Origin: Polaribacter filamentus
GTDB lineage: Bacteria; Bacteroidota; Bacteroidia; Flavobacteriales; Flavobacteriaceae
Direction of reading: 5' to 3'
NCBI RefSeq assembly: GCF_002943715.1
Contig: NZ_MQUA01000014.1
Location: 1-64,000, forward strand
DNA: 64,000 nucleotides
In this document: positions 53,154-62,953 of the stretch, one piece after another
How the letters are laid out: every line of letters starts with the position of its first letter
Position numbering within the stretch: the first letter of the stretch is position 1
Notes under the pieces: generated by a model
Told to the model about the DNA's origin: nothing
Seen by the model: the letters and a program-made list of their open reading frames with translations, nothing else
The model's database searches: none
Made by a program: the position numbers and the translations under genes

Positions 53154-55674
53154 AACACATCTTTTTATTATCATATTTTTATTAATGGTAAGTGTTGCTT
53201 TTACTCAGAATTCTTCTGATAAAGTAACGCTTTCTTCTTTGATACCAACACTTGAAAAAACCTATGACATTAAGTTTTCGTATTCTGATACCGATATAAA
53301 AAACATTTTTATTGAGCAACCCAAAAAAAAACTTTTAATAGAAGAACTCCTAACTTTTTTAAACGAAAAAACGTTTTTACAATTTAAAACTTTAGACAAC
53401 AGATATGTTACAGTTTCGTTTTTAAACAAGTCTATTTCTATTTGCGGAACAATTTTAGAATCAGAATCATTAATACCATTTGTATTAGCATCCGTAAAAG
53501 TAAATGGCTATAATTTAGGCACTACCACCAACAATGAAGGGATTTTTTATTTAAAAAATGTTCCTGTAAATGCAATGTTAAGTATTTCTTTTATCAGTTT
53601 TAAAACAAAAGTAATAGCTGCTAAAGAATTGTTTTCTAATTCAAGTTGCAAACAATTATTTTTAGAAGAGGAAACCGAGCAATTATCAGAAATAACTATG
53701 CCAAGATTTTTAACTTCTGGTTTGCAAAAAAGTGCAGACGGAAGCGTGGTTTTAAACACAGAAAAATTCGGAATTCTTCCTGGTTTAATAGAACCAGATA
53801 TATTACAAACTATTAAAATTTTACCAGGTATAGAAAGTGTAAACGAAAGTATTTCTACTATTAATATTAGAGGCGGCACAAATGACCAAAACTTAATACT
53901 TTGGGACGGAATTAAAATGTACCATGCTGGTCATTTTTTTGGATTGATTTCTGCCTACAATCCTTATTTAACGAAGAAAGTTGCTGTTACTAAAAATGGA
54001 ACAAGTAGCGCTTTTTCTGACGGAGTTTCATCAACCATAAATATGGAAACTTCAAACAGAATTACAAATACATTTTCTGGCGGAGGAGGTTTTAATTTAT
54101 TAAGTGCTGATGCTTTTTTACAAGTTCCAATAAAAGATAATTTAGAGGTCCATGTTTCTGCAAGAAGATCTTTTACAGACCTCATAAATACACCAACTTA
54201 TACTAATTATTTTTCACGAAGTTTTCAAGATAATTCTATCTCTTCTAATTCTATAAACAACGCTGAATCAAATTTTTACTTTTATGATTATTCTTTTAAA
54301 GTTTTATATGATTTGAATTATAAACACGCAATTAGAACTAATTTTATCTATATAAAAAACAGTCTAGATTATAAAGAAAAATACGCCTTTAACAACACAA
54401 TAATTGAAGAAGATAGCGATTTAAAGCAAGAAAATTTAGGTGCAAATATTACTTGGAATGCCAATTGGAATGCTAAATTTTCCACCAATTTATCTGCCTT
54501 TTTTTCTGATTATAAAATAAATTCATCCGATTATAATAGAGATACAGATCAATTTCAAACGCAGTTAAATAACGTTTTAGAAACAGAAGTAAAACTGAAT
54601 TCTACCTATGAATTTACAGATGATTTACATTTTAAAAACGGACTCGTTTTTAACGAAATAGGCATCACAAATACAACCACTGTAAATGCACCAACTTTCT
54701 CTAAAATAGTGAAAAATGTATTGCTAAAAAGTGCTTTTTATTCAGAAATTGAATATCAAAAAAAGAATACGTTTGCAAGATTTGGAGTGCGTTCTAACTA
54801 CTTTCATAAGTTTCAAAAACTGTTAATTGAACCTAGAATTAACATCCGACAGAAATTAAATTCAGAATTCTCCTTAAAATTAGAAGGAGAGTTTAAAAAT
54901 CAAACTACCGCCCAAAAAATAGATTTTGAAGATAATTTTTTAGGAATCGAAAAAAGAAGATGGATTCTTTCTGATGACGAAAAAACACCAATTATAAAAA
55001 GTAAACAAGCTTCTTTTGGTTTAGAATATTCTAAAAATAAATTTTATATAGATATTACTGGTTTTTATAAAAAAGTAAACGGAATAACAGCTGCTAATCA
55101 AGGGTTTTATAACAACACGCAAACCTTTAATTCTATTGGTAATTATGATGTAAAAGGTATAGAATTTTTAGTGAATAAACAAACTGAAATTATGAGTACT
55201 TGGGTAAGTTATACCTACTCTAAAAATAACTATACTTTCGATGTTTTTAATCCTCAAACCTTTTCTAATAGTTTAGATATTTCGCATTCCTTAAGTGCTG
55301 CATTTAATTATAATGTAACCGAAAATTTAAAAGTTTCTTTTGGTGGTGTTTTGCGTTCTGGAAAACCCTATTCAAAACCTATTGAAGGCAATGAAACTAT
55401 CCAAAATGGAAATAGAACTATTGTAAATTATAACAATCCTAACCAAGAAAGATTAGCTAATTTCTTTAGAATTGATTTGTCTGGAAGTTATGATTTTAAT
55501 TTTTCGGAGGCTGTAAAATCTACTATCCGTATTGGTTTTACCAACCTTACTGATAAAAAAAATACGATAGATTCTTACTATGTTGTAGATAATTCTAACA
55601 CAAATAATGTAAGAAGAGTAGATAATTTTTCTTTGCCTTTTACCCCAAATTTAAGTTTTAGAGTAAATTTTTAG
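53143..55674 (+). CDS. TonB-dependent outer membrane receptor with STN signalling domain
   Basis: Starting at MVHKTHLFIIIFLLMVSVAFTQ (53143) gives 843 aa with a signal peptide. An STN-like signalling domain (about 25-95: LIPTLEKTYDIKFSYSDTDI) is followed by a CarboxypepD_reg-like sandwich (about 100-185) and a plug with ILQTIKILPGIESVNESISTINIRGGTNDQNLILWDGI, shortened here to the key INIRGG and LWDGIKMYH. The rest is the 22-stranded barrel ending FTPNLSFRVNF. The STN domain allows signalling to FecR. The ligand is unknown; no SusD-like partner is nearby. Confidence 0.9.
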   Translation: MVHKTHLFIIIFLLMVSVAFTQNSSDKVTLSSLIPTLEKTYDIKFSYSDTDIKNIFIEQPKKKLLIEELLTFLNEKTFLQFKTLDNRYVTVSFLNKSISICGTILESESLIPFVLASVKVNGYNLGTTTNNEGIFYLKNVPVNAMLSISFISFKTKVIAAKELFSNSSCKQLFLEEETEQLSEITMPRFLTSGLQKSADGSVVLNTEKFGILPGLIEPDILQTIKILPGIESVNESISTINIRGGTNDQNLILWDGIKMYHAGHFFGLISAYNPYLTKKVAVTKNGTSSAFSDGVSSTINMETSNRITNTFSGGGGFNLLSADAFLQVPIKDNLEVHVSARRSFTDLINTPTYTNYFSRSFQDNSISSNSINNAESNFYFYDYSFKVLYDLNYKHAIRTNFIYIKNSLDYKEKYAFNNTIIEEDSDLKQENLGANITWNANWNAKFSTNLSAFFSDYKINSSDYNRDTDQFQTQLNNVLETEVKLNSTYEFTDDLHFKNGLVFNEIGITNTTTVNAPTFSKIVKNVLLKSAFYSEIEYQKKNTFARFGVRSNYFHKFQKLLIEPRINIRQKLNSEFSLKLEGEFKNQTTAQKIDFEDNFLGIEKRRWILSDDEKTPIIKSKQASFGLEYSKNKFYIDITGFYKKVNGITAANQGFYNNTQTFNSIGNYDVKGIEFLVNKQTEIMSTWVSYTYSKNNYTFDVFNPQTFSNSLDISHSLSAAFNYNVTENLKVSFGGVLRSGKPYSKPIEGNETIQNGNRTIVNYNNPNQERLANFFRIDLSGSYDFNFSEAVKSTIRIGFTNLTDKKNTIDSYYVVDNSNTNNVRRVDNFSLPFTPNLSFRVNF

Positions 55675-55677
55675 TAA

Positions 55678-56118
55678 TTATAATTTATTCATTCTAATAT
55701 GCGGAATTCCGTCTTCTAAATAACCTTCACCAACTTGTTGAAAACCATGATATTCATAGAATTGTTTTAAATATACTTGAGCAGAAATCGTAATTTTATC
55801 AACCTTAAAATGAGTTTTTACAGCTTTAATAGAAGCTTTCATTACATCATGCCCAAAACCATATTTACGTTCATCAGCAGCAACAACAACTCTACCAATA
55901 CTTGCATTATCAAAATAGTCTCCTGGTTTAAAAATACGAGTGTAAGCAATTATTTTATCATTTTTTACACCAAAAAGATGCAATGCTTTTTGATCTTTAA
56001 AATCTAAATCTTGATACACACAATCTTGCTCAACCACAAAAACTTCTGAGCGTAATTGTAGAATTTGATACAACTCGTGAGTTGTAAATTCATTAAATAA
56101 TTTTATTTTGAAATCCAT
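55678..56118 (-). CDS. elaA: ElaA-type GNAT acetyltransferase
   Basis: The 146-aa protein matches the ElaA subfamily: LRSEVFVVEQDCVYQDLDFKDQKALHLF near the N-terminus, IGRVVVAADERKYGFGHDVM as the acetyl-CoA loop, and YLKQFYEYHGFQQVGEGYLEDGIPHIRM at the end. The acceptor is unknown. It converges with the TonB receptor gene, whose stop is 3 bp away. Confidence 0.85.
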   Translation of the reverse strand: MDFKIKLFNEFTTHELYQILQLRSEVFVVEQDCVYQDLDFKDQKALHLFGVKNDKIIAYTRIFKPGDYFDNASIGRVVVAADERKYGFGHDVMKASIKAVKTHFKVDKITISAQVYLKQFYEYHGFQQVGEGYLEDGIPHIRMNKL

Positions 56119-56127
56119 ATTAAAATC

Positions 56128-56145
56128 TCTCGACTGCGCTCGAGA
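56128..56145. repeat. Short palindromic intergenic repeat
   Basis: TCTCGA and TCGAGA flank CTGCGC, giving a 6-bp stem in the 42-bp gap between elaA and rpiB. From memory, this word recurs in intergenic gaps of flavobacteria. Confidence 0.4.
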
Positions 56146-56160
56146 TAGTATTTTAGTTAA

Positions 56161-56595
56161 TTATCCGGCACAAGAAATTTTACTCACTCTATTTTGATGA
56201 CGGCCACCCTCAAATTTAGTAGTAAGAAAGATATCTACAAAACCGATAGCTTGCTGTAAAGAAACAAAACGCGCAGGAATTGCTAATATATTTGCATTAT
56301 TATGCTGTCTTGTTAAAGCAACCAACTCATTATTCCAACACAATGCAGCTCGTATACCTTGATGTTTGTTTGCGGTCATTTGTGCACCATTACCAGAACC
56401 ACAAATAATGAAACCTAATTCGGCTTTACCCATTTCTACAGCTTCTGCAGTTGGATGAATTGCATCAGGATAATCCATAGAATCATTTGTATCTGTTCCA
56501 AAATTTAGAACTATATATCCTTTATTCTCTAAATGTTTTATAATTTCGAATTTGTATTCAGTACCTGCGTGATCGTTACCAATGGAAATTGTCAT
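56161..56595 (-). CDS. rpiB: Ribose-5-phosphate isomerase B
   Basis: The 144-aa RpiB/LacA-type isomerase interconverts ribose-5-phosphate and ribulose-5-phosphate. It has ISIGNDHAGTEYKFEI at the N-terminus, DYPDAIHPTAEAVEMGKAE, the catalytic-Cys region GFIICGSGNGAQMTANK, and RAALCWNNELVALTRQHNNANILAIPAR. The length is normal. It abuts the long AT-rich noncoding region upstream. Confidence 0.95.
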   Translation of the reverse strand: MTISIGNDHAGTEYKFEIIKHLENKGYIVLNFGTDTNDSMDYPDAIHPTAEAVEMGKAELGFIICGSGNGAQMTANKHQGIRAALCWNNELVALTRQHNNANILAIPARFVSLQQAIGFVDIFLTTKFEGGRHQNRVSKISCAG

Positions 56596-57188
56596 AATAA
56601 ATTGATTTTAATTATGTTGTGATAACAAAAGTACAGAAACTAACGGTTATCAACAGTTATAAACAATTAAAAATTTATCATTTTTAATAACCTTTTAATT
56701 TTTAACTCTTTAGCTATATTACTAAATTGTTAAGAAGTATCCGTAAAGTTTTACAAGTAAATTTGGTGAATTAAAAATTTATTACAATACAGCGAGTAGT
56801 TTAACATATACAATTTTTTTTATGAGTTTTTGATAAAAGTTTATCAACATAAAATTTACAATTTATTTACATTGAAAGGTATATTAATTATTAAAAAAAG
56901 TTGGTTAATTACTGTTTGTAAGTTTTGTTAATAACTACATTTTTTAGTTGATTTTAAACTATTTAAATAATTCATAACATGTAGATGGTTTTTAATAACT
57001 CATTATTAAAAGTAAAATAGTAAAATTTTATAGTAGCTATTCACACACTATTATAAACACCATTGTTTTTTAAAATTTTAATAAAATAAATATAATTATA
57101 ATATAGAATGTTTATAACTATTAAAAACATGAAATTTTAAAAATCAAAAGTAGTTTAAAATAAAAAATATTTTGAAATTTAGAAAAAG
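56596..57188. other. AT-rich noncoding region with DnaA-box-like words; possible replication origin
   Basis: No gene was found in these 590 bp, the most AT-rich stretch noticed here. It holds TTATCAACA at 56647-56655 and 56841-56849 (one mismatch from the DnaA box TTATCCACA). TTATAAACA occurs at 56657-56665 and 57051-57059, and its complement TGTTTATAA at 57110-57118. The mix of repeated box-like words and AT-richness is what an origin shows, but such words also arise by chance at this base composition. Confidence 0.3.
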
Positions 57189-57362
57189 TTAAACCGTTTT
57201 CTTTTTTACTTTTAAAAGATATAATGTGTCTTTTTGAATTTCTACGGCTTCTTCTGTAGTTTCAATTTTATTTAAAGAAGTATTTATACTAATTGCAGTT
57301 ACAATAATACCTGTAATAAATATAAAAGCGAATAAAGCAATGATTTTATGTAAGTTTTTCAT
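57189..57362 (-). CDS. Small single-pass membrane protein (57 aa)
   Basis: A complete frame from ATG 57362 to TAA 57189 encodes MKNLHKIIALFAF, a hydrophobic segment of about 20 residues (IIALFAFIFITGIIVTAISI), then a charged tail TTEEAVEIQKDTLYLLKVKKK. The first part may be a membrane anchor or uncleaved signal. The codon use and the clean K-rich N-terminus look genuine. It lies alone within a kilobase that otherwise appears noncoding. Confidence 0.5.
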   Translation of the reverse strand: MKNLHKIIALFAFIFITGIIVTAISINTSLNKIETTEEAVEIQKDTLYLLKVKKKTV

Positions 57363-57602
57363 CTTAAAGTTATAACCTCTTTTTATAAAGACGTTTTATT
57401 TTAACAAACGTTACAATTTTTTTAAGACTTATTTAACTATATTGAACTCTATTTTAAAAACTACGAAGTAGTGTATTAAAATTGCAAGTTGTATTAATCC
57501 GTTGAAAAACGGGATCTTAATTTTATAATTTTGAGATTCTTCTTTCGGTCCTCATTTAGAATGAAAAACGTAAGGTCAATCAGAATACAGTGATGAATCT
57601 TT
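57363..57602. other. Noncoding gap of 240 bp
   Basis: No gene, strong terminator or recognised repeat was found here. Its middle contains short inverted words around CCGTTGAAAAACGG (57500-57513). Confidence 0.5.
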
Positions 57603-58532
57603 TTAATTTACCACAAAACGAACCGCTTTTTCTATAATTGTTACAGTCACTTTTCCTGTGCTAATTAACTCCCCATCCGCTTGAATAAAAGGTTTGGTAG
57701 TTTTCGGAATTACAGTTATCTTTTTTGTTTTATACGTTTCAATTTTTTTATGATGTACTATATTTCCGTCATATAATTTTTTAATGTTGTAGATTAAATC
57801 AAATAAATTAAGATTTTTAGCAATGGTAATATCAAAAAAACCATCCGAAGGATTTATATCTTTTGTAAATTGCATACCACCTCCAGAGAATTTACAAATT
57901 CCAAAAAGTGTCATTAAACAATTAGTTTCTATTGTTTTATCATCAAAAATAATTGTAAAAACAGACTTTTTATAAAATAATAAACCAGAAATTCCGGCTA
58001 ATAAATAAGCAACAGCACCAAAGCGTTTTAAGGAATTTAGTTTGTGAACAATATAACCGTCGTAGCCTATACCAGCTATATTATTAAAGTAAGAAATGGT
58101 TTTAGTATCCGTTTCTAAAGCCCCAATATCTTGTAAAATTGTTTTATTTCTGTAGATGATTTCTATTGCTTTTTCTGCATTATTTGGTATGTTATAAGTC
58201 TTTATCCAATCATTTCCAGTTCCTAAAGGAATCACTGCAATAGTTATATCAGAAGTTTTTACATACCTTTGCAATATTATTCCGTTTACTACATGATGTA
58301 GTGTTCCATCTCCACCAATCGAAATAATATTTCTAAAGCCTTCTTGGATTGCAGTAGTTACCAATTCAATTTCGTGTTTAGAAAACTGTGTAAAAGCAAC
58401 AGAAAAGTCTATTTTTTTGTTGGTTAATAATTGTTGAATTTCCTTCCATTGTTTAGAAAAATTCCGATTTCCAGAAGTAGGATTTGCAATTATAAACCAA
58501 GAGCCAGCCTTGTGCTTGACGAAATGAGACAT
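57603..58532 (-). CDS. Diacylglycerol/lipid kinase family protein
   Basis: The 309-aa protein of the YegS/DagK fold has WFIIANPTSGNRNFSKQW (nucleotide region), the signature SIGGDGTLHHVVNGI, IAVIPLGTGNDW, and AGIGYDGYIVHKLN. It ends with a beta-rich part carrying QADGE. It probably phosphorylates a lipid such as diacylglycerol or a sphingoid at the membrane surface; which lipid cannot be told. Confidence 0.9.
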   Translation of the reverse strand: MSHFVKHKAGSWFIIANPTSGNRNFSKQWKEIQQLLTNKKIDFSVAFTQFSKHEIELVTTAIQEGFRNIISIGGDGTLHHVVNGIILQRYVKTSDITIAVIPLGTGNDWIKTYNIPNNAEKAIEIIYRNKTILQDIGALETDTKTISYFNNIAGIGYDGYIVHKLNSLKRFGAVAYLLAGISGLLFYKKSVFTIIFDDKTIETNCLMTLFGICKFSGGGMQFTKDINPSDGFFDITIAKNLNLFDLIYNIKKLYDGNIVHHKKIETYKTKKITVIPKTTKPFIQADGELISTGKVTVTIIEKAVRFVVN

Positions 58533-58645
58533 AAATAATAATTTAAAAGGCCAAAATACAATAATAGTTTTGATAACTATTTTTTAATAGTCAATCACAG
58601 TAAAAAATTGTAATTTAGTATCATATAATAAGAAGTAAGAATTAA

Positions 58646-60865
58646 ATGACAAAAAAGAAGAAAGGTATATTTAAAAAGAAAGGGAATGTTGTAAAAGACT
58701 TAACCAAAAATATATTTAAAGTTTTGAACGAAGACAGTGAAAAGTTTTATAATTATAAACAAATTGCTGCAAAATTAAAGATTTCCGATACAGATGGTAA
58801 AACCCAGTTGTTAAAGAAATTAGCAGAATTAACAGCTACAAAAAAAGTAAATGAAATAGACCGAGGTAAGTTTCAAATTAATAAAGATAGAAAATATTCT
58901 GTGGGTACCTTAGATATTACATCCAACGGAAATGGGTATTTTATTACCGATGATTATGAAGACGATATTTTTATACCAAATATAAATCTTGGTAAAGGTT
59001 TACATCAAGATACTGTAAAAGCGTATGTTTATGCAAAACGAAGCGGAAAGAAATTAGAAGCAGATGTTGTTGAAATTTTAGAACGTGCAAAAACGGAGTT
59101 TGTTGGTGTTTTACAAATGAATAAAAATTTTGGTTTTGTAGTGCCTGATAGTAATAAAATGTATGCTGATATCTTTGTATCGCAAAACAATATTAATGGT
59201 GCAAAAGATGGCGATAAAGTTCAAGCTACTATTGTAGATTGGCCAGAAAATTCTAAAAATCCGTTTGGTAAGATTACTACAGTTTTAGGTAGACCAGGAG
59301 ATCATAATACAGAAATGCATTCTATTTTATTAGAATATGATTTGCCTTATGAATTTGAACCAGAAGTAGAGAAAGAAGCAGAAAGTTTATCCATAGAAAT
59401 TACGAAAGCAGAAATTGCAAAACGTAGAGATATGCGTAAAGATTTAACTTTTACAATAGATCCAAAAGATGCAAAAGATTTTGATGATGCATTATCATTT
59501 ACAAAATTAAAAAATGGAAATTACGAAATAGGAATTCATATTGCAGATGTTTCTCATTATTTAGAACCAAAAACTATTTTAGATGATGAAGCTTATAAAC
59601 GTGCAACATCAGTTTATTTAGTGGATAGAGTAGTACCAATGTTGCCAGAAATGTTAAGTAATGGTGTTTGTTCTTTAAGACCAAATGAAGAAAAATTAAC
59701 CTTTTCTGCAGTGTTTGAAATCAATAAAAAAGCACAAATTATTGGTGAGTGGTTCGGTAGAACGGTAACGTATTCTGATCAACGTTTTGCTTATGAAGAA
59801 GCACAATCTATTATAGAAAATTGTAAATTATCGGATGACATTCAGCCCTATACAATGCCTGTTGATATTTCTATTATTGATAAAGAATATACAGTAACTC
59901 CAGAAATTGTAGAAGCAACTTTAAAAATGGATGAATTGGCTAAAATTCTTCGTAAAAAAAGAATGAAAGAAGGCGCTATTTCATTTGATAGAGTAGAGGT
60001 AAAGTTTAATTTAGATGAGAACGCAAACCCAATTGGCGTTTACTTTAAAGAATCTCAAGATGCTAATAAATTAATTGAAGAATTTATGTTGTTAGCAAAT
60101 AGAAAAGTTGCTGAGTTTATAGGTTTTTCTAAAGGAAAAGCAACAAATAAAACCTTTATTTATAGAGTTCATGATGAACCAGATATCGAAAAATTAACTT
60201 CTTTACAAAACATCATAAGTAAATTTGGATATAAAATAAATACAGAAACAAAAGAATCAACATCAGACTCTTTAAACAAGTTGTTAAGTGATGTTCATGG
60301 TAAAGCAGAATCTAACATGATCGAAACTTTAACTATCAGAACAATGTCTAAAGCGGTATATACAACCCAGAATATTGGTCACTACGGATTGGCTTTTGGT
60401 TATTATAGCCATTTTACGTCACCAATTAGACGTTATCCAGATGTAATAACACATAGATTGCTTCAGCATTATTTAGATGGCGGAGATTCTCCAAAAGTAG
60501 ATAAGTATGAAGAAAAGTGCAAACACTCCTCTAAAAGAGAAGAATTGGCTTCTAAAGCAGAAAGAGATTCTATTAAGTACATGCAAGTAAAATACATGCA
60601 AGATCATAAAGATGAAATATTTGAGGGTGTTATTACTGGTGTTACAGAATGGGGAATTTACGTAGAAATTTCATCTAATAAATGTGAAGGAATGGTTAGA
60701 ATTAGAGATATAAAAAGCGATTATTATATTTTTGATGAAAAACAATATGCTATTGTTGGGCAATCTACTAAACATATTTATCAATTAGGAAATGAAGTAA
60801 AAATTAAAGTAAAAAACACGGATTTAGAACGTAAGCATTTAGATTTTAACTTGATAGAAGATTAA
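58646..60865 (+). CDS. rnr: Ribonuclease R
   Basis: The 739-aa 3'-5' exoribonuclease of the RNB family degrades structured RNA. A basic N-terminus (KKKKGIFKKKG) and a helix-turn-helix-like segment precede two cold-shock-type OB folds (GNGYFITDDYEDDIFIPNINLGKG; GVLQMNKNFGFVVPDS). The RNB domain starts near 275 with the catalytic DPKDAKDFDDALS and contains HYGLAFGYYSHFTSPIRRYPD. A C-terminal S1 domain (about 655-735, EGVITGVTEWGIYVEI) follows. The length is normal. It has its own terminator. Confidence 0.95.
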   Translation: MTKKKKGIFKKKGNVVKDLTKNIFKVLNEDSEKFYNYKQIAAKLKISDTDGKTQLLKKLAELTATKKVNEIDRGKFQINKDRKYSVGTLDITSNGNGYFITDDYEDDIFIPNINLGKGLHQDTVKAYVYAKRSGKKLEADVVEILERAKTEFVGVLQMNKNFGFVVPDSNKMYADIFVSQNNINGAKDGDKVQATIVDWPENSKNPFGKITTVLGRPGDHNTEMHSILLEYDLPYEFEPEVEKEAESLSIEITKAEIAKRRDMRKDLTFTIDPKDAKDFDDALSFTKLKNGNYEIGIHIADVSHYLEPKTILDDEAYKRATSVYLVDRVVPMLPEMLSNGVCSLRPNEEKLTFSAVFEINKKAQIIGEWFGRTVTYSDQRFAYEEAQSIIENCKLSDDIQPYTMPVDISIIDKEYTVTPEIVEATLKMDELAKILRKKRMKEGAISFDRVEVKFNLDENANPIGVYFKESQDANKLIEEFMLLANRKVAEFIGFSKGKATNKTFIYRVHDEPDIEKLTSLQNIISKFGYKINTETKESTSDSLNKLLSDVHGKAESNMIETLTIRTMSKAVYTTQNIGHYGLAFGYYSHFTSPIRRYPDVITHRLLQHYLDGGDSPKVDKYEEKCKHSSKREELASKAERDSIKYMQVKYMQDHKDEIFEGVITGVTEWGIYVEISSNKCEGMVRIRDIKSDYYIFDEKQYAIVGQSTKHIYQLGNEVKIKVKNTDLERKHLDFNLIED

Positions 60866-60891
60866 AAAGAACGAGAAACAAATACATAATT

Positions 60892-60920
60892 TAAAAATGC
60901 ACCAATTGGTGCATTTTTTT
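60892..60920 (+). terminator. rnr terminator
   Basis: The perfect palindrome ATGCACCAATTGGTGCAT (60897-60914) is flanked by AAAA and seven Ts. Confidence 0.87.
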
Positions 60921-61023
60921 GTTTTCGATAAGATTAATTTATTCATCTTTGCTATAATAAAAGATGAATTAACTCTTTATACTAGTATATTTATTGATTT
61001 AAGTATGATAATTAAATTTTAAA

Positions 61024-61716
61024 ATGATGAAAAAAACAATCTTTATATGTGCTTTATTAGTTAGTTTTAATTTTTTAGCACAAACTATGGTAACCAATAA
61101 TTTAGGAGATTTTACAACCTTAAAAGTTTATAATGGTATAGAATTAGAGTTGATTAAATCTAACGAACAAAGGTTAGAAATTACAGGTGAAAAATCTGAA
61201 ATGGTAAAAATTAAAAATGTAGATAATACTTTAAAATTATCTTTACCTTTTTCTTTAAAACCAGAAAATAATGCTGCAAACGGTCAAGTTATAATAAAAC
61301 TTTATTATAATTCAATAATTGCTGTTATTGATGCTAATGAAGGTGCAACAATTACTGGAAAAGAAATAAAGCAAGACAAATTAGAGGTAAACGTTCAAGA
61401 AAGAGCGTTTATTAATTTAGTGGTAAACATAAAACATTTAAATGTTAGAGCTTCTTCTGGCGGAATTATAAAATTAACTGGAACAACAAAAAATCAAGAT
61501 GTAGACGTAGATTTATATGGAATCTACAATGGGTTTACTTTAGAAGCTTCAGCAAATTCAACAGTTTATGCTGGTACGGGAGCTAAGGCAGAAGTTTTAA
61601 CAGGCGAAACTTTAAATGCAAAAGTAAGTTTTGGTGGCTCTATTTTTTACAAAGGAAATCCTGAAGTTTTAAAAGATAAAAAAATAATAGGAGGTATTAT
61701 TCAAAAAAGAAATTAA
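61024..61716 (+). CDS. GIN domain (DUF2807) exported protein
   Basis: The 230-aa protein has a signal peptide ending FNFLAQ. The body has the GIN/DUF2807 beta-helix pattern: FTTLKVYNGIELELIKSNEQRLEITGE, VIIKLYYNSIIAVIDANEGATI, LEVNVQERAFINLVVNIKHLNVRASSGGIIKL. It is probably a surface or periplasmic protein; members are called putative auto-transporter adhesin head domains, but no function is proven. Met1 or Met2 may be the start. Confidence 0.85.
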   Translation: MMKKTIFICALLVSFNFLAQTMVTNNLGDFTTLKVYNGIELELIKSNEQRLEITGEKSEMVKIKNVDNTLKLSLPFSLKPENNAANGQVIIKLYYNSIIAVIDANEGATITGKEIKQDKLEVNVQERAFINLVVNIKHLNVRASSGGIIKLTGTTKNQDVDVDLYGIYNGFTLEASANSTVYAGTGAKAEVLTGETLNAKVSFGGSIFYKGNPEVLKDKKIIGGIIQKRN

Positions 61717-61730
61717 TAAAAACCTTTTTG

Positions 61731-61738
61731 TATCTTTG
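61731..61738 (+). promoter_or_regulatory. -7 box of tatA
   Basis: TATCTTTG is an exact match to TAnnTTTG 22 bp before the tatA ATG. No convincing -33 TTG at the expected distance. Confidence 0.4.
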
Positions 61739-61760
61739 TATTATCAAAATAATATAACAC

Positions 61761-61946
61761 ATGTATACTTTAAATATTTTTTTAGGAATTGTAGGACCTT
61801 GGCAAATAGCAATTATTGTTGTTTTAGTTTTATTAATGTTTGGTGGCAAAAAGATACCAGAATTAATGAAAGGTTTAGGTGGTGGACTTAAAGAGTTCAA
61901 AAACGCTGCTAAAGAAAGTAAAGAAGATTCTGAAGAAAATAAGTAA
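61761..61946 (+). CDS. tatA: Twin-arginine translocase subunit TatA/TatE
   Basis: The 61-aa protein has one N-terminal membrane helix ([20 protein letters not shown]), then the hinge [22 protein letters not shown], an amphipathic helix, and an acidic, lysine-rich tail. This is the normal layout of TatA, which oligomerises with TatC to export folded proteins. tatC is not adjacent here. Confidence 0.93.
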   Translation: MYTLNIFLGIVGPWQIAIIVVLVLLMFGGKKIPELMKGLGGGLKEFKNAAKESKEDSEENK

Positions 61947-61969
61947 TCTAAATTTATTTTAATAAAATA

Positions 61970-62007
61970 AAAAAGCTCAATTTGTTTTAAACAAATTGAG
62001 CTTTTTT
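61970..62007. terminator. Bidirectional terminator between tatA and the SPFH gene
   Basis: GCTCAATTTGTTT (61975-61987) pairs with AAACAAATTGAGC (61989-62001), with A-run and T-run flanks. It serves both converging genes. Confidence 0.87.
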
Positions 62008-62029
62008 AGTAACAATAATTAAAATTAAT

Positions 62030-62953
62030 TTAAGCTTTCTTTTTAGGTTTTTGGTTTTTCATTGCCTCACCAATTTGATTACTTGCAGTAAAACTTGCAA
62101 CCATATCATTTAACATCGTGCTTCCTGCTTGTGGTGTATTTGGTAGTAAAATTAAATTACTATTTGTATGTTGTCCAATAGATTGTAAAGTATCGTAATG
62201 CTGTGTTACCACAATTAAGGCAGATGCTTCTTGAGAGTTGATACCAACTTTATTTAAAACTTCTACAGATTCTTCTAAACCACGCGCAATTTCACGTCTT
62301 TGATCCGCAATACCTTGTCCTTGTAAACGTTTGCTTTCTGCTTCTGCTTTTGCACGTTCTACAATTAAAATACGTTGCGCATCACCTTCAAATTGAGCAG
62401 CAATTTTTTCACGTTCAGAAGCGTTAATTCTGTTCATTGCTATTTTTACTTGAGGGTCTGGATCAATATCGGTTACTAAGGTTCTAATAATATCAAAACC
62501 ATAATCTTCCATGGCATCATTTAATTCTGTTTTTACAGCAATGGCAATGTCATTTTTTTTCACAAAAACATCATCTAATTTCATTTTAGGTACTTCTGCT
62601 CTTACAACATCAAAAACATACGAAGTAATTTGATCGTGAGGATAATCTAACTTATAAAAAGCATCATATACTTTTTCAGAAATAACTTTGTATTGCACAG
62701 AAACTTTTAACTTTACAAAAACATCATCCAACGTTTTAGTTTCAATAATTACATCTAATTGTTGAATTTTTAAACTCAATCTCCCTGCTACTTTGTCTAT
62801 GATAGGAATTTTTAAACGTAAACCAGATGGACTAATAGTGTTAAATTTTCCAAAACGTTCTAAAATAGCTGCAGTTTGTTGTTTTACAGTATAGAAAGAA
62901 GCAAATAGAAAAAGGCCGATAAGAACTATAATGATTATTGCAATTGGTGACAT
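62030..62953 (-). CDS. SPFH/Band 7 membrane protein (stomatin-like, QmcA type)
   Basis: The 307-aa protein has an N-terminal membrane anchor (IAIIIIVLIGLFLFASFYTV) and the SPFH domain: QQTAAILERFGKF, GLRLKIPIIDKVAGRLSLKIQQLDV, YAFYKL-type segment YDAFYKLDYP, TLVTDIDPDPQVKIAMN. A coiled-coil rich in A, E and R follows (ASEREKIAAQFEGDAQ). It probably forms membrane-organising oligomers. No NfeD partner is adjacent. Confidence 0.9.
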   Translation of the reverse strand: MSPIAIIIIVLIGLFLFASFYTVKQQTAAILERFGKFNTISPSGLRLKIPIIDKVAGRLSLKIQQLDVIIETKTLDDVFVKLKVSVQYKVISEKVYDAFYKLDYPHDQITSYVFDVVRAEVPKMKLDDVFVKKNDIAIAVKTELNDAMEDYGFDIIRTLVTDIDPDPQVKIAMNRINASEREKIAAQFEGDAQRILIVERAKAEAESKRLQGQGIADQRREIARGLEESVEVLNKVGINSQEASALIVVTQHYDTLQSIGQHTNSNLILLPNTPQAGSTMLNDMVASFTASNQIGEAMKNQKPKKKA

